DNA of 15,844 bases from JBBQUP01 sp038212305 (lineage in GTDB: Bacteria > Bacteroidota > Bacteroidia > Bacteroidales > Marinilabiliaceae). The stretch lies in contig JBBQUP010000080.1 of NCBI GenBank assembly GCA_038212305.1, positions 1-15,844 of the forward strand. The letters are read 5' to 3'. Under the pieces are notes generated by a model. The model did not search any database. It had not been told where the DNA came from and was given only the letters and a program-made list of their open reading frames with translations. Shown piece after piece: positions 7,160 to 14,565 of the stretch. The position numbers and the translations under genes were made by a program. The first letter of the stretch is position 1. Every line of letters begins with the position of its first letter.

Positions 7160-10100
7160 AAAAATAGTGAACAAGCTTGATGAATCATACAGGAAATTGA
7201 TGCTTCGGTTATCTTTGCCATCTTTCTTGTTCGTTATTTTAGTATTGATTATTGTTGCTGGGTTAATGCAATATTGGTTTGCTAATTATTCTCAGAACAC
7301 CATTCATGAGGTTGGAATCCAGAAAAAAATTGAAACGCTTCAAACAGAGTTGGATAAGCATGTTTTTGATTTAAGTTTGAAGGTAAAACAAAATCCGGAA
7401 GTCATTTGGAGATATCAAATTCCTGATAATGAGTTTGATCCTAGTTTTTATTTGTTTTTAGATACGCTACCTGTCGCTTGGAATTCGCAGTTAATTCCAA
7501 TTAACATAAATTTAATTCATTCGAATAGTAGCTTACATAAACTGCCCAATGGTTGGTATTTATTGAGCAAATTTAAAGTTGGAAGTTATCAGCTGGTTGG
7601 TCTTACTAAAATTAAAACCGCTTATGCTTACGAAAACAAATATCTATCCAATTTATATCATCCATATTTAAATATCTCTAATCAGGTCGAAATAACAATT
7701 GATAAACTACCTGGATGGAAGCACATTCATAATAAAAAAGGGCAGTATTTATTTTCGTTAAAAGCAAATTCATCGGGCTTGCAATTTAATAGTATCTCCC
7801 TAATTGGGATGGTTTCAATTATTTTATCGTTATTGTTGGTTATTTTATTGATAGCTAGGCATGTATATAGATACTTTAAAACAGGAAAAGGGGCAGCTAA
7901 AGCTTCCATTTTATTCATTCTATTTATTCTGCTATACTATTTGTTTTTTATAACAGATTGGTTTTCAATATTATATTCTTCAAGTTTATTTTCTCCTGTT
8001 TACTTTGCAGCCAGCAGGTATGTTTCGTCTTTAGGAACCTTGTTGCTTCTAGTGCTGATATTTTTTGCTTCTTCAATTTCAGCCAATTATGCTGGTTTTG
8101 GAGTGATAAAACAACGCATCACCCAATCTCATCCTGTTGTACGAATTGTGTTGGTTTATTTGGTCTTTAAGGTTATCCTTTTTGTCCTTTTTATTATAGT
8201 AGAGCATTCATCTGGGTTTGATTTATTTATTAATATTTCTGCTCTTTCTTCAATTTCAATGGTGCGATTCTCTTTGTTTTTCTTTTTAATTTTTGGTTTT
8301 GTTTTTTTAGCAGATCTATTTTTAATCTTCAAGCGTATTCATATTAAGTATAGCTCAATAATTGTTGTAGTCTTTTCTGTTTTAGTTATTGAGATTTTGC
8401 ATGTTATTATTTTTAAGCATGAATTCAATTTTGTTAATCTTCTGTTCTTTGCATTGATAGCTGCTTTCTTGATTGTTAGGAATAGCAGAAAACAGAAAAA
8501 TCTTTTTAACTCTTCTATTCGGCATATTTTCTTTTTTGTGCTAATCATTTCGTGCTTTTCGGTCTATTTGTTGTTTCATATTAATCAGCAAAAGGAAAAA
8601 AGTAATCGCCTGTTTTTAGTTGAAACTCTTGCGAATAATTTGGCGGGTGAACAGGATGCCGTTGCTGAAATGTTTTTGAGTAACTCAGATGTTAAGATTC
8701 AAAACGATTTAAACATTATTGATATGTTGGCTAATGAATCGCTACCAACCGACGAATTAGCAACTTATTTAAAGAACAATTATTTTTATGGCTATTTAAA
8801 TCGATTCGATTTGCAAGTCATCATTTGTTGGCCAAAAGCAAATCTTTTAGTTGAAGGCGTTGACCAAACTTATGATTGTTACGATTATTTTAACTCAATC
8901 ATTGCTAATTCGGGTTCTCAAATTGTAAAAAATTCAAGTTTCTACTTTTTAAATAAGGATAATGGACGTGTCAATTATTTTGGTGTTTTTCGATATCGGC
9001 ATCCAACTTTAAATAAAGAAACAACCATTTTTATTGATCTTATATCAAAACCCTATTTCGAGGGATTGGGCTATCCTGAATTATTAGTGACTGATAAAGG
9101 TCGAAGTAAATTAGGGATATACGAGGATTATTCGTATGGTAAGTATATTGACGGTCATTTAGTTAAACGGTCAGGGGCTTTCTTGTATCGTATCGCACAT
9201 CTTAATAATACACATTCTCAAGAAGCCTCGAGCGATAAATATTTTTTTAATGATAAAGAGTTTTCGCATTTGTGTTATGAACCAAAAGGAAAGAATGAAT
9301 CAGTTGTAATTAGTTTACCCAAAATTACATTTCAGAGCGTTTTAACGGGATTTTCAATTGTATTTCTTCTTTTTTTATTGCTCTCTTTTTCAATATTTGG
9401 TTTGTTTATTTTTTATGCTCGCGAAAATCCTCATCGCTTTACCATACGCGAACGAATTCAATATACCATGGTTGCCTTTATGGTAATTCTGATGTTGGTA
9501 ATTGGTGCAAGTTCAATTATTTATGCAACACATCAGTTTCGTCAGAAAAATAAAGAAATGCTTTCGCAGCGTCTTAAATCTATTATGCACGAATTGGATC
9601 AAAAAATTGGAAGTGAAGAAACCTTGAATGCAAATATTGAGGAGTATTTGAGTTATTTGCTTCAAAACTTCTCAAATGTTTTTTACACTGATATTAATCT
9701 TTATGGCTTAGATGGGTCACTTTTAGCTACGTCAAGAAAAGAGCTCTATGATGATGGAATAGTTGGTACTTTGATGAATCCCGAAGCATTTGTGTCTCTT
9801 AAAATCAATGGCGACAGGGAGTATATTCATAATGAATCGATTGGACGTTTAAATTACATTTCGGCCTATGTGCCTTTTCTAAATCAAAAAAATGAGGTGT
9901 TAGCCTATTTAAATATTCCTTATTTTGTTTCTGATGATGAGCTTAAAGAAGATATTTCATCCATTGTGGTCACCATTATGAATGCTTATCTCATCTTTTT
10001 ATTGATGGCGATTGGTATGGCTGTCATTGCTTCGCGACAAATTACCCGACCATTAATGATCTTACAACAACGATTAAGTCAAACCCGATTAGGCTTAAAA

Positions 10101-10892
10101 AATGAGAAAATTTCATATCAGCGGAACGATGAAATAGGTCGATTAGTGGACGAATACAATCGAATGGTTGATGAATTAGCCTCCAGTGCTGATCTTTTAG
10201 CCAAATCAGAACGCGAATCGGCTTGGCGTGAAATGGCTAAGCAAATTGCGCACGAGATAAAAAATCCGCTTACTCCTATGAAACTTAGTATTCAGTATCT
10301 TCAGAAAGCATGGGATGATAAAGTGGATGATTTCGATTCGTATATTCAGCGTGTTACCAATACTTTGGTCGATCAAATCAATCAATTATCGGTTATTGCA
10401 ACTGAATTTTCAAATTTTGCTAAAATGCCTGCTGCCAACCGGCAAGAAACTGATATTCTTTCGAAACTAATTCGTACAGTGGAATTGTTTAAAAAATCGA
10501 GCCCAGTGAAAATTAGTTTAGATGTGAAAGATTTTAGTGCAATAGTTGTTAATACTGATCCAGAACAAATTTTAAGCGTATTTAATAACTTAATTAAAAA
10601 TGCAATTCAATCCATTCCAACTAATCAAAGTGGATTGGTTTCGGTTGGCGTTAATGTTGTGGAAGACGATGTAATTATTACTTTTAAGGATAACGGGAAA
10701 GGAATTTCACCCGAAGTTGTTGAGAAGTTGTTTACGCCTAACTTTACGACTAAAACAAGTGGAATGGGACTTGGGTTGGCTATTGCGCGAAATATTGTTG
10801 AGGCATCGGATGGCAAAATATGGTTCGAAACTCAAGTCGGTTCGGGATCTGTTTTTTATGTTTCTTTCCCCGTTGTGTCGTTTTCTTCTTGA
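7152..10892 (+). CDS. Large polytopic sensor histidine kinase (HAMP-HisKA-HATPase, NtrY-like C terminus)
   Basis: A membrane sensor kinase of 1246 aa. By hydrophobicity I count about 12 membrane segments: near 22-44, 214-236, seven between 250 and 476, one at 731-757, one at 771-796 and one at 938-966. This leaves three extracytoplasmic regions (about 45-213, 477-730 and 797-937, the last placed like a Cache sensor) and a cytoplasmic kinase, consistent with an even number of segments. After the last segment come HAMP-like sequence ('ASRQITRPL', then 'RNDEIGRLVDEYNRMVDEL'), the H-box 'IAHEIKNPLTPMKLSIQYL' with phospho-acceptor His1034, the N-box 'NNLIKNAIQS' (Asn1150), the G1 box 'DNGKGI' (Asp1180) and the G2 box 'GMGLGLAIA' (from 1204). 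The catalytic core looks intact. The 'HEIKNPLTPMKLSIQ' box resembles NtrY-type kinases. No receiver gene is adjacent in the operon; the ligand is unknown. The gene starts inside rlmH (8-nt overlap) and its last 37 bp overlap the convergent RDD gene. Confidence 0.92.
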   Translation: MYKKIVNKLDESYRKLMLRLSLPSFLFVILVLIIVAGLMQYWFANYSQNTIHEVGIQKKIETLQTELDKHVFDLSLKVKQNPEVIWRYQIPDNEFDPSFYLFLDTLPVAWNSQLIPININLIHSNSSLHKLPNGWYLLSKFKVGSYQLVGLTKIKTAYAYENKYLSNLYHPYLNISNQVEITIDKLPGWKHIHNKKGQYLFSLKANSSGLQFNSISLIGMVSIILSLLLVILLIARHVYRYFKTGKGAAKASILFILFILLYYLFFITDWFSILYSSSLFSPVYFAASRYVSSLGTLLLLVLIFFASSISANYAGFGVIKQRITQSHPVVRIVLVYLVFKVILFVLFIIVEHSSGFDLFINISALSSISMVRFSLFFFLIFGFVFLADLFLIFKRIHIKYSSIIVVVFSVLVIEILHVIIFKHEFNFVNLLFFALIAAFLIVRNSRKQKNLFNSSIRHIFFFVLIISCFSVYLLFHINQQKEKSNRLFLVETLANNLAGEQDAVAEMFLSNSDVKIQNDLNIIDMLANESLPTDELATYLKNNYFYGYLNRFDLQVIICWPKANLLVEGVDQTYDCYDYFNSIIANSGSQIVKNSSFYFLNKDNGRVNYFGVFRYRHPTLNKETTIFIDLISKPYFEGLGYPELLVTDKGRSKLGIYEDYSYGKYIDGHLVKRSGAFLYRIAHLNNTHSQEASSDKYFFNDKEFSHLCYEPKGKNESVVISLPKITFQSVLTGFSIVFLLFLLLSFSIFGLFIFYARENPHRFTIRERIQYTMVAFMVILMLVIGASSIIYATHQFRQKNKEMLSQRLKSIMHELDQKIGSEETLNANIEEYLSYLLQNFSNVFYTDINLYGLDGSLLATSRKELYDDGIVGTLMNPEAFVSLKINGDREYIHNESIGRLNYISAYVPFLNQKNEVLAYLNIPYFVSDDELKEDISSIVVTIMNAYLIFLLMAIGMAVIASRQITRPLMILQQRLSQTRLGLKNEKISYQRNDEIGRLVDEYNRMVDELASSADLLAKSERESAWREMAKQIAHEIKNPLTPMKLSIQYLQKAWDDKVDDFDSYIQRVTNTLVDQINQLSVIATEFSNFAKMPAANRQETDILSKLIRTVELFKKSSPVKISLDVKDFSAIVVNTDPEQILSVFNNLIKNAIQSIPTNQSGLVSVGVNVVEDDVIITFKDNGKGISPEVVEKLFTPNFTTKTSGMGLGLAIARNIVEASDGKIWFETQVGSGSVFYVSFPVVSFSS

Positions 10893-11386
10893 GAGTACCT
10901 AACTGTTATGGTGCGATATTTAACATCAGCCCATCGCTCTCCATGTTTTATGTAAAAATACATATCAAATAGGTTTAATCCAGGAATTAGTAACACAAAA
11001 TTCCTTTTAGCTGCCACCCAGTAATTGCGTGTTAGTGGTTTTCCCGAATGCTTGCGAATGAGTAAAATACTAAAAAAACTCTTTCCTAAACTCTGTCCAT
11101 TTAAAAAGGGGATAGTATCTTTTAACAGGAAATAGCCGATTCCAATACCTAATCCAATTGTTGGTATAAAAGTTAATCCAAAAATAAAGAACAAGTCTAC
11201 AAATAAAGCAGCTCCGCGCTCAATGCCTATTGTTGAATATACTTGTGGATGCAAATATTTTCGAAGGTCAAATTTGTTCCATTCGAAAATAATTTTAGCG
11301 TAATAGATTTTTAAAAATGAGACTGCAATCTTAGTGTATTCGCGCAGTTTATTGTATTTCTCTAGCAGTAACTCTTTTTTTTTCAT
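10856..11386 (-). CDS. RDD-family membrane protein
   Basis: A 176-aa inner-membrane protein of the RDD family, whose members are small polytopic proteins; a few are implicated in ion transport, but function here is unknown. The family signatures are visible: 'ERGAALFVDLFFI' (Arg57, Asp64), 'DTIPFLNGQSLGKSFFSILLI' (Asp90, GQSLGK at 97-102), 'RNYWVAAKRN' and 'GERWADVKYRTI' (Asp154). Hydrophobic segments lie at about 59-88 and 130-146. The first 50 residues are charged and probably cytoplasmic, and the C terminus is polar. The start ATG (11386-11384) is preceded by a TATCTTTG box. The 3' end overlaps the histidine kinase coding region by 37 bp in convergent orientation, so no terminator separates them. 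Confidence 0.85.
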   Translation of the reverse strand: MKKKELLLEKYNKLREYTKIAVSFLKIYYAKIIFEWNKFDLRKYLHPQVYSTIGIERGAALFVDLFFIFGLTFIPTIGLGIGIGYFLLKDTIPFLNGQSLGKSFFSILLIRKHSGKPLTRNYWVAAKRNFVLLIPGLNLFDMYFYIKHGERWADVKYRTITVRYSQEENDTTGKET

Positions 11387-11409
11387 GTTTATAATGGCAA
11401 TTATTGCTG

Positions 11410-11417
11410 CAAAGATA
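11410..11417 (-). promoter_or_regulatory. Candidate -7 box for the RDD gene
   Basis: The minus strand reads TATCTTTG (11417-11410), an exact TAnnTTTG match 23 nt before the RDD start codon. No TTG lies at the usual 19-21 nt distance upstream; the nearest is 28 nt away. Confidence 0.45.
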
Positions 11418-11501
11418 CATTATTGTGATTACGTTGTTTTCGCATCAAATAAAAAATGACGATTCAATTTTTTCGAGACTATTACAGGATTAAACTTCCT
11501 G

Positions 11502-12071
11502 TTACGAAATATCTTCAATGGAAAGTAATTGATTGAGAATCGCATAAACGGTTAAACCAGAAACTGTTTTTATATCGAGTTTTCGAGTGATATTTTTTCG
11601 GTGAGAAATAACCGTATGCGTGCTAATGAAGAGTTTATCGCCAATTTCTTTATTTGTTTTACCCAAAGCAACTTGTTTTAATACCAGTTTTTCGCGAGGA
11701 GTTAATTCATTGTCTTTTTCTGAATTCGAACTTGGCTTTAATGCTTTGATAGCTACAGATAACTTTTCAATTAAATCAGCCTTATTTTCAAATACTGATA
11801 AGTGACTTTTAGGTGCTGAAGCTGGTAAAATGCTGTTAAATAGATGAAGTATCAGTAGGTTTTTATTCGCGTTTTCAGCGGGTAAATTTAATCCATTGTA
11901 AAACGAGGGATTAACAATGACTAAATCAGGTGAAGTTTCATGAATTTTTTTTTCAAATTCGAATGCATCAGAATACTCTGTTATTAAATCAATTTCATTA
12001 AACTCATTTAGTAACTGAATAATTCCTTTTCGAATGATATAGGATGATTCACCAATGGCAACCTTTATCAT
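11502..12071 (-). CDS. NarL/LuxR-type response regulator with degenerate receiver
   Basis: A DNA-binding regulator of 189 aa. Residues 122-183 form a complete LuxR/GerE helix-turn-helix: 'ELTPREKLVLKQVALGKTN', 'KEIGDKLFISTHTVISHRKN' and 'ITRKLDIKTVSGLTVYAI'. Residues 1-110 follow the fold pattern of a NarL receiver ('IRKGIIQLL', 'SPDLVIVNPSFYNGL'), but the acidic pair after strand 1 is Gly7-Glu8 and the phospho-acceptor Asp is Asn54. I infer that it is not controlled by phosphorylation in the usual way. Its ATG overlaps the stop of the hemerythrin gene (ATGA, 4 nt), so the two are co-translated; the regulator may act on its own operon or on genes linked to the di-iron protein. Only a weak hairpin without a T-run follows it (11484-11502). 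The assignment of the HTH is firm, the target is unknown. Confidence 0.88.
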   Translation of the reverse strand: MIKVAIGESSYIIRKGIIQLLNEFNEIDLITEYSDAFEFEKKIHETSPDLVIVNPSFYNGLNLPAENANKNLLILHLFNSILPASAPKSHLSVFENKADLIEKLSVAIKALKPSSNSEKDNELTPREKLVLKQVALGKTNKEIGDKLFISTHTVISHRKNITRKLDIKTVSGLTVYAILNQLLSIEDIS

Positions 12072-12805
12072 TTTATGGCATGAGTTAGTTTGTTAAACTC
12101 CTTTTCCATCAATCGAACTTTTGGAATAAGCACTTTATCTTCGAGATCCGAATGATCTTGAAGATCTTTTTCTAATCGAAATAGCTCGAAAATTAACGTG
12201 TTGTATTTACAATTGTTTTTAGGTGGAGGCATGTATTTAATCAGAATGTTTTTAAGGTCAAAGAGCTTTTCCTCAATGTCATTATGGTCATCTACATATT
12301 TGTTAATCTTATAATCGTTGTATTTAGAAGTAAAATCGAGAGGTTGAATTTTACCTGTTAAAGCCTCGTTAAGTTGCAATGTATATGGGAAAACAATCCT
12401 CTCCTCTAGCTCAATGTGGCCATTAAATTCGTTGATATACTCACGGAAATATTTCAGCAATAAATCGGGGACTTTATCTTTATCAATATCAGCTTCTAAT
12501 TCAATAATTTGTTGCTCAATCATTGGAATTCGATGATCAACATAGCATCGATGGGAATTTCGTAAGTAGTTAACAATCCACTCAATTTTGAAAATTAAAA
12601 ACTGCTCTTTAGGATACAAATCATGATCGTGAAAAGCATTTGCTATATGAAGGAAAAAATCAATGTCAACACTATTTTCGATACAAACATCAGTAACCGT
12701 TTTATCTCGAAAGCCTAAAGGGATCTCTAATCGTTGAATTACAGCTAATAACTGTATGTCGTGCATGACCAAATCGGCCATTTTCATATCGGCTTTAATA
12801 ACCAT
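12068..12805 (-). CDS. Hemerythrin-domain (YtfE/RIC-like) di-iron protein
   Basis: A cytoplasmic protein of 245 aa with a hemerythrin-like four-helix bundle. Candidate di-iron ligands are His85, His130, Glu134 (HIELEERIVFP), His174 (DDHNDIEEKL), His218 and Glu222 (QDHSDLEDKVLIP). Spacings 85-130 (45), 130-134 (4), 174-218 (44) and 218-222 (4) equal those I recall for E. coli YtfE (84, 129, 133, 160, 204, 208). An N-terminal ScdA_N-like segment is present ('KMADLVMHDIQLL', 'LGFRDKTVTDVC'), but the Cys-Cys pair of RIC proteins is replaced by Gly31-Phe32. RIC proteins act in repair of iron-sulfur centres or nitric oxide release under nitrosative stress; here a role in oxygen, iron or NO stress is inference. 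It is the first gene of an operon with the LuxR-type regulator. The start at 12805 fits the family opening 'M-x-I-x(3)-x-KMADL'. Confidence 0.88.
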   Translation of the reverse strand: MVIKADMKMADLVMHDIQLLAVIQRLEIPLGFRDKTVTDVCIENSVDIDFFLHIANAFHDHDLYPKEQFLIFKIEWIVNYLRNSHRCYVDHRIPMIEQQIIELEADIDKDKVPDLLLKYFREYINEFNGHIELEERIVFPYTLQLNEALTGKIQPLDFTSKYNDYKINKYVDDHNDIEEKLFDLKNILIKYMPPPKNNCKYNTLIFELFRLEKDLQDHSDLEDKVLIPKVRLMEKEFNKLTHAIK

Positions 12806-12816
12806 GGTTTTTATTA

Positions 12817-12849
12817 CAAAGATAGGCTTTTATTTGGAATCTTTCCAAA
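12817..12849 (-). promoter_or_regulatory. Predicted promoter of the hemerythrin-LuxR operon
   Basis: On the minus strand TTTG (12849-12846), a 21-nt spacer and TATCTTTG (12824-12817) match the Bacteroidetes consensus exactly. The -33 box lies inside the palindrome at 12821-12861 and the -7 box straddles its edge. Transcription would begin only a few nucleotides before the ATG at 12805, giving a nearly leaderless mRNA, unless translation starts at the Met codons at 12787 or 12781. Confidence 0.55.
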
Positions 12850-12861
12850 TAAAAGCCTATC
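12821..12861. repeat. Perfect 41-bp palindrome (19-bp arms, 3-nt centre)
   Basis: Left arm 12821-12839 (GATAGGCTTTTATTTGGAA) and right arm 12843-12861 are exact reverse complements around TCT at 12840-12842. It starts 15 bp upstream of the hemerythrin start codon. Flanks lack the T-run of a standard terminator on both strands. It could be an operator or cruciform at the promoter, or a leader hairpin on read-through RNA from der. Confidence 0.9.
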
Positions 12862-12890
12862 AACCCTATCGTTAACCACTTTTGAGTATG

Positions 12891-12922
12891 AAAAAACCCC
12901 ATTACGAAGGATGGGGTTTTTT
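12891..12922. terminator. Terminator of der (bidirectional hairpin)
   Basis: A 12-bp stem (AAAAAACCCCAT at 12891-12902, ATGGGGTTTTTT at 12911-12922) encloses an 8-nt loop. In the minus direction the GC core is followed by six T, as expected for an intrinsic terminator of the der transcript. It lies about 170 nt after the der stop and just upstream of the hemerythrin promoter. Confidence 0.85.
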
Positions 12923-12967
12923 TGAGTTATGAATTAGACTGTTTAATTTTTATAGAATTCTAGATTT

Positions 12968-13043
12968 TTAGATTTTAGAAAGATAGAATTGATAAAAAAG
13001 ATGAAAATGGAATGTTCTTCATTGGGGAATATCTAAAATCTAA
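12968..13043. repeat. 12-bp inverted repeat in the der 3' region
   Basis: TTAGATTTTAGA (12968-12979) and TCTAAAATCTAA (13032-13043) are exact reverse complements 52 nt apart, within a gene-free AT-rich stretch. A smaller inverted pair (ATGAA, TTCAT) lies between them. It could fold in the der 3' UTR, or be chance in AT-rich DNA. Confidence 0.5.
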
Positions 13044-13091
13044 TATTCTTCTTATCTCTGTATTCATTTAAAATCAGCAGACCCTTAACAT

Positions 13092-14396
13092 CTATTTTTT
13101 TCTCAAAAACACTTGAACAGGTGTGCCCGAGAATTTGTAGTGCTCTCTTAGCTTATTTTCGAGGAATCGTTTGTAAGGTTCCTTTACATATTGAGGTAGA
13201 TTACAAAAAAAGGCAAACGATGGTATCGATGTTGGTAATTGAGTAATATATTTAATTCGGATGTATTTCCCTTTGGTTGCCGGAGGTGGGTTGTTTTCCA
13301 CAATAGGCAATAAGGTCTCATTCAAGCGCGCTGTGCTTATTTTACGTTGTTTGTTTTCATTTACTTCAGTTGCTACCTCAAGTGCCTTGTGTATGCGTTG
13401 TTTTGTCAATGCTGAAATAAATATAATTGGTATATCTACATAGGGTGCAATGCGCTCGCGAATAGCTTTTTCAAATTCAAGGGTTGAGTTATTAGCCTTT
13501 TCAACCAAATCCCATTTATTCACTAAAATTACAATGCCTTTATGATTGCGCTCAATTAAGTTGAATATCTTCAAATCCTGACTTTCAATTCCACGAGTTG
13601 CATCAATCATTAAAAAACAAACATCGCTATTCTCAATGGCTCTGATAGCGCGCATAACTGAGTAAAATTCCAAGTCTTCATGCACCTTTCCTTTTTTCCG
13701 AACTCCTGCTGTATCTACCAAATAAAAATCATGCCCAAATTTATTGTAACGTGTATAAATTGAGTCACGCGTAGTTCCTTCTATGGGAGTTACAATATTT
13801 CGCTCTTCTCCAAGTAATGCATTTACAAACGATGATTTTCCAGCATTTGGACGACCTACCACTGTAAATCGTGGTAATTCTAATGTTTCAATCGACTCTT
13901 TGTTGGGCATTAATTCAACTAAAGTATCGAGTAATTCCCCAGTTCCAAATCCATTTAACGAAGATATCGGCATAACTTCTGGTAATCCTAATGCATAAAA
14001 CACCGATGCATCAGCAATGCGTTCGTGGTTATCAACTTTATTGGCAACCACAACCACTTTCTTTTTACTCTTACGCAATAAAACAGCTACATCTTCATCG
14101 TAATCTGTAATGCCAGTAATAACATCAGTCATGAATATAATTAAATCAGCTTCTGCTATAGCTATAAGTACCTGTTTCCTGATTTCTTCTTCAAATATAT
14201 CATCTGAGCTAAATGCGTAACCTCCAGTATCAACCACTGAGAACTCAATTCCATTCCATTCTGCCTTGCCATATAGTCGATCGCGTGTTACCCCAGCTGC
14301 TTCATCAACGATGGCTTGACGCGATTCTGTAAGTCTGTTGAATAACGTTGACTTTCCTACGTTGGGGCGACCAACTATTGCTACTATATTTCCCAT
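13092..14396 (-). CDS. der: Ribosome-assembly GTPase Der (EngA)
   Basis: An essential GTPase with two tandem G domains and a C-terminal KH-like domain that acts in 50S subunit maturation. The 434-aa product has the normal length. G domain 1 shows GRPNVGKS (residues 9-16), T37 in 'GVTRDRLYG', DTGG (56-59) and NKVD (119-122). G domain 2 shows GRPNAGKS (181-188), 'EGTTRDSIYT', DTAG (228-231) with 'VRKKGK', and NKWD (293-296). The C-terminal 80 or so residues, including 'YIRIKYITQLPTSIPSFAFFCN' split by Phe-rich strands and 'RFLENKLREHYKFSGTPVQVFLRKK', fit the KH-like domain. A TAACTTTG box lies 42 nt upstream of the start. It follows era in the same orientation after 169 nt, an order I recall as common in Bacteroidota. 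Confidence 0.97.
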   Translation of the reverse strand: MGNIVAIVGRPNVGKSTLFNRLTESRQAIVDEAAGVTRDRLYGKAEWNGIEFSVVDTGGYAFSSDDIFEEEIRKQVLIAIAEADLIIFMTDVITGITDYDEDVAVLLRKSKKKVVVVANKVDNHERIADASVFYALGLPEVMPISSLNGFGTGELLDTLVELMPNKESIETLELPRFTVVGRPNAGKSSFVNALLGEERNIVTPIEGTTRDSIYTRYNKFGHDFYLVDTAGVRKKGKVHEDLEFYSVMRAIRAIENSDVCFLMIDATRGIESQDLKIFNLIERNHKGIVILVNKWDLVEKANNSTLEFEKAIRERIAPYVDIPIIFISALTKQRIHKALEVATEVNENKQRKISTARLNETLLPIVENNPPPATKGKYIRIKYITQLPTSIPSFAFFCNLPQYVKEPYKRFLENKLREHYKFSGTPVQVFLRKK

Positions 14397-14437
14397 TTCT
14401 CTCCGATTGTTAATTGATTGTTCTTATTTGCGGGGTG

Positions 14438-14445
14438 CAAAGTTA
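14438..14445 (-). promoter_or_regulatory. Candidate -7 box for der
   Basis: The minus strand reads TAACTTTG (14445-14438), matching TAnnTTTG and giving a leader of about 35 nt. No good -33 TTG is seen at the expected distance, and der could also be read from the era promoter since no strong terminator separates the genes. Confidence 0.4.
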
Positions 14446-14565
14446 CCTTTTTTCACCCTTCTTTTTTATAAAAGTGATTATTTCGACAATATATTTCACT
14501 ATACTGTTACTTGGCTTTTTGTTTGATATATTGTTGATTGTAATGTTTAAAGTGCATAACCCTTT

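Noticed and set aside
7958..8548. Overlapping frames on both strands inside the histidine kinase gene
   Set aside because: They are read from the membrane-helix region of a clearly coding gene and match no family.
10717..10902. Plus-strand 61-codon frame over the end of the kinase gene
   Set aside because: It is an alternate frame of the HATPase G2-box coding region with no independent support.
11484..11502. Hairpin (ACAGGA/TCCTGT) as the terminator of the LuxR-type gene
   Set aside because: Only 6 bp of stem, includes the stop codon, and no T-run follows on the minus strand.
14486..14534. 9-bp inverted repeat (ACAATATAT/ATATATTGT) between era and der as a terminator
   Set aside because: All but two pairs are A-T, the loop is 31 nt and there is no T-run; expected by chance in this AT-rich DNA.
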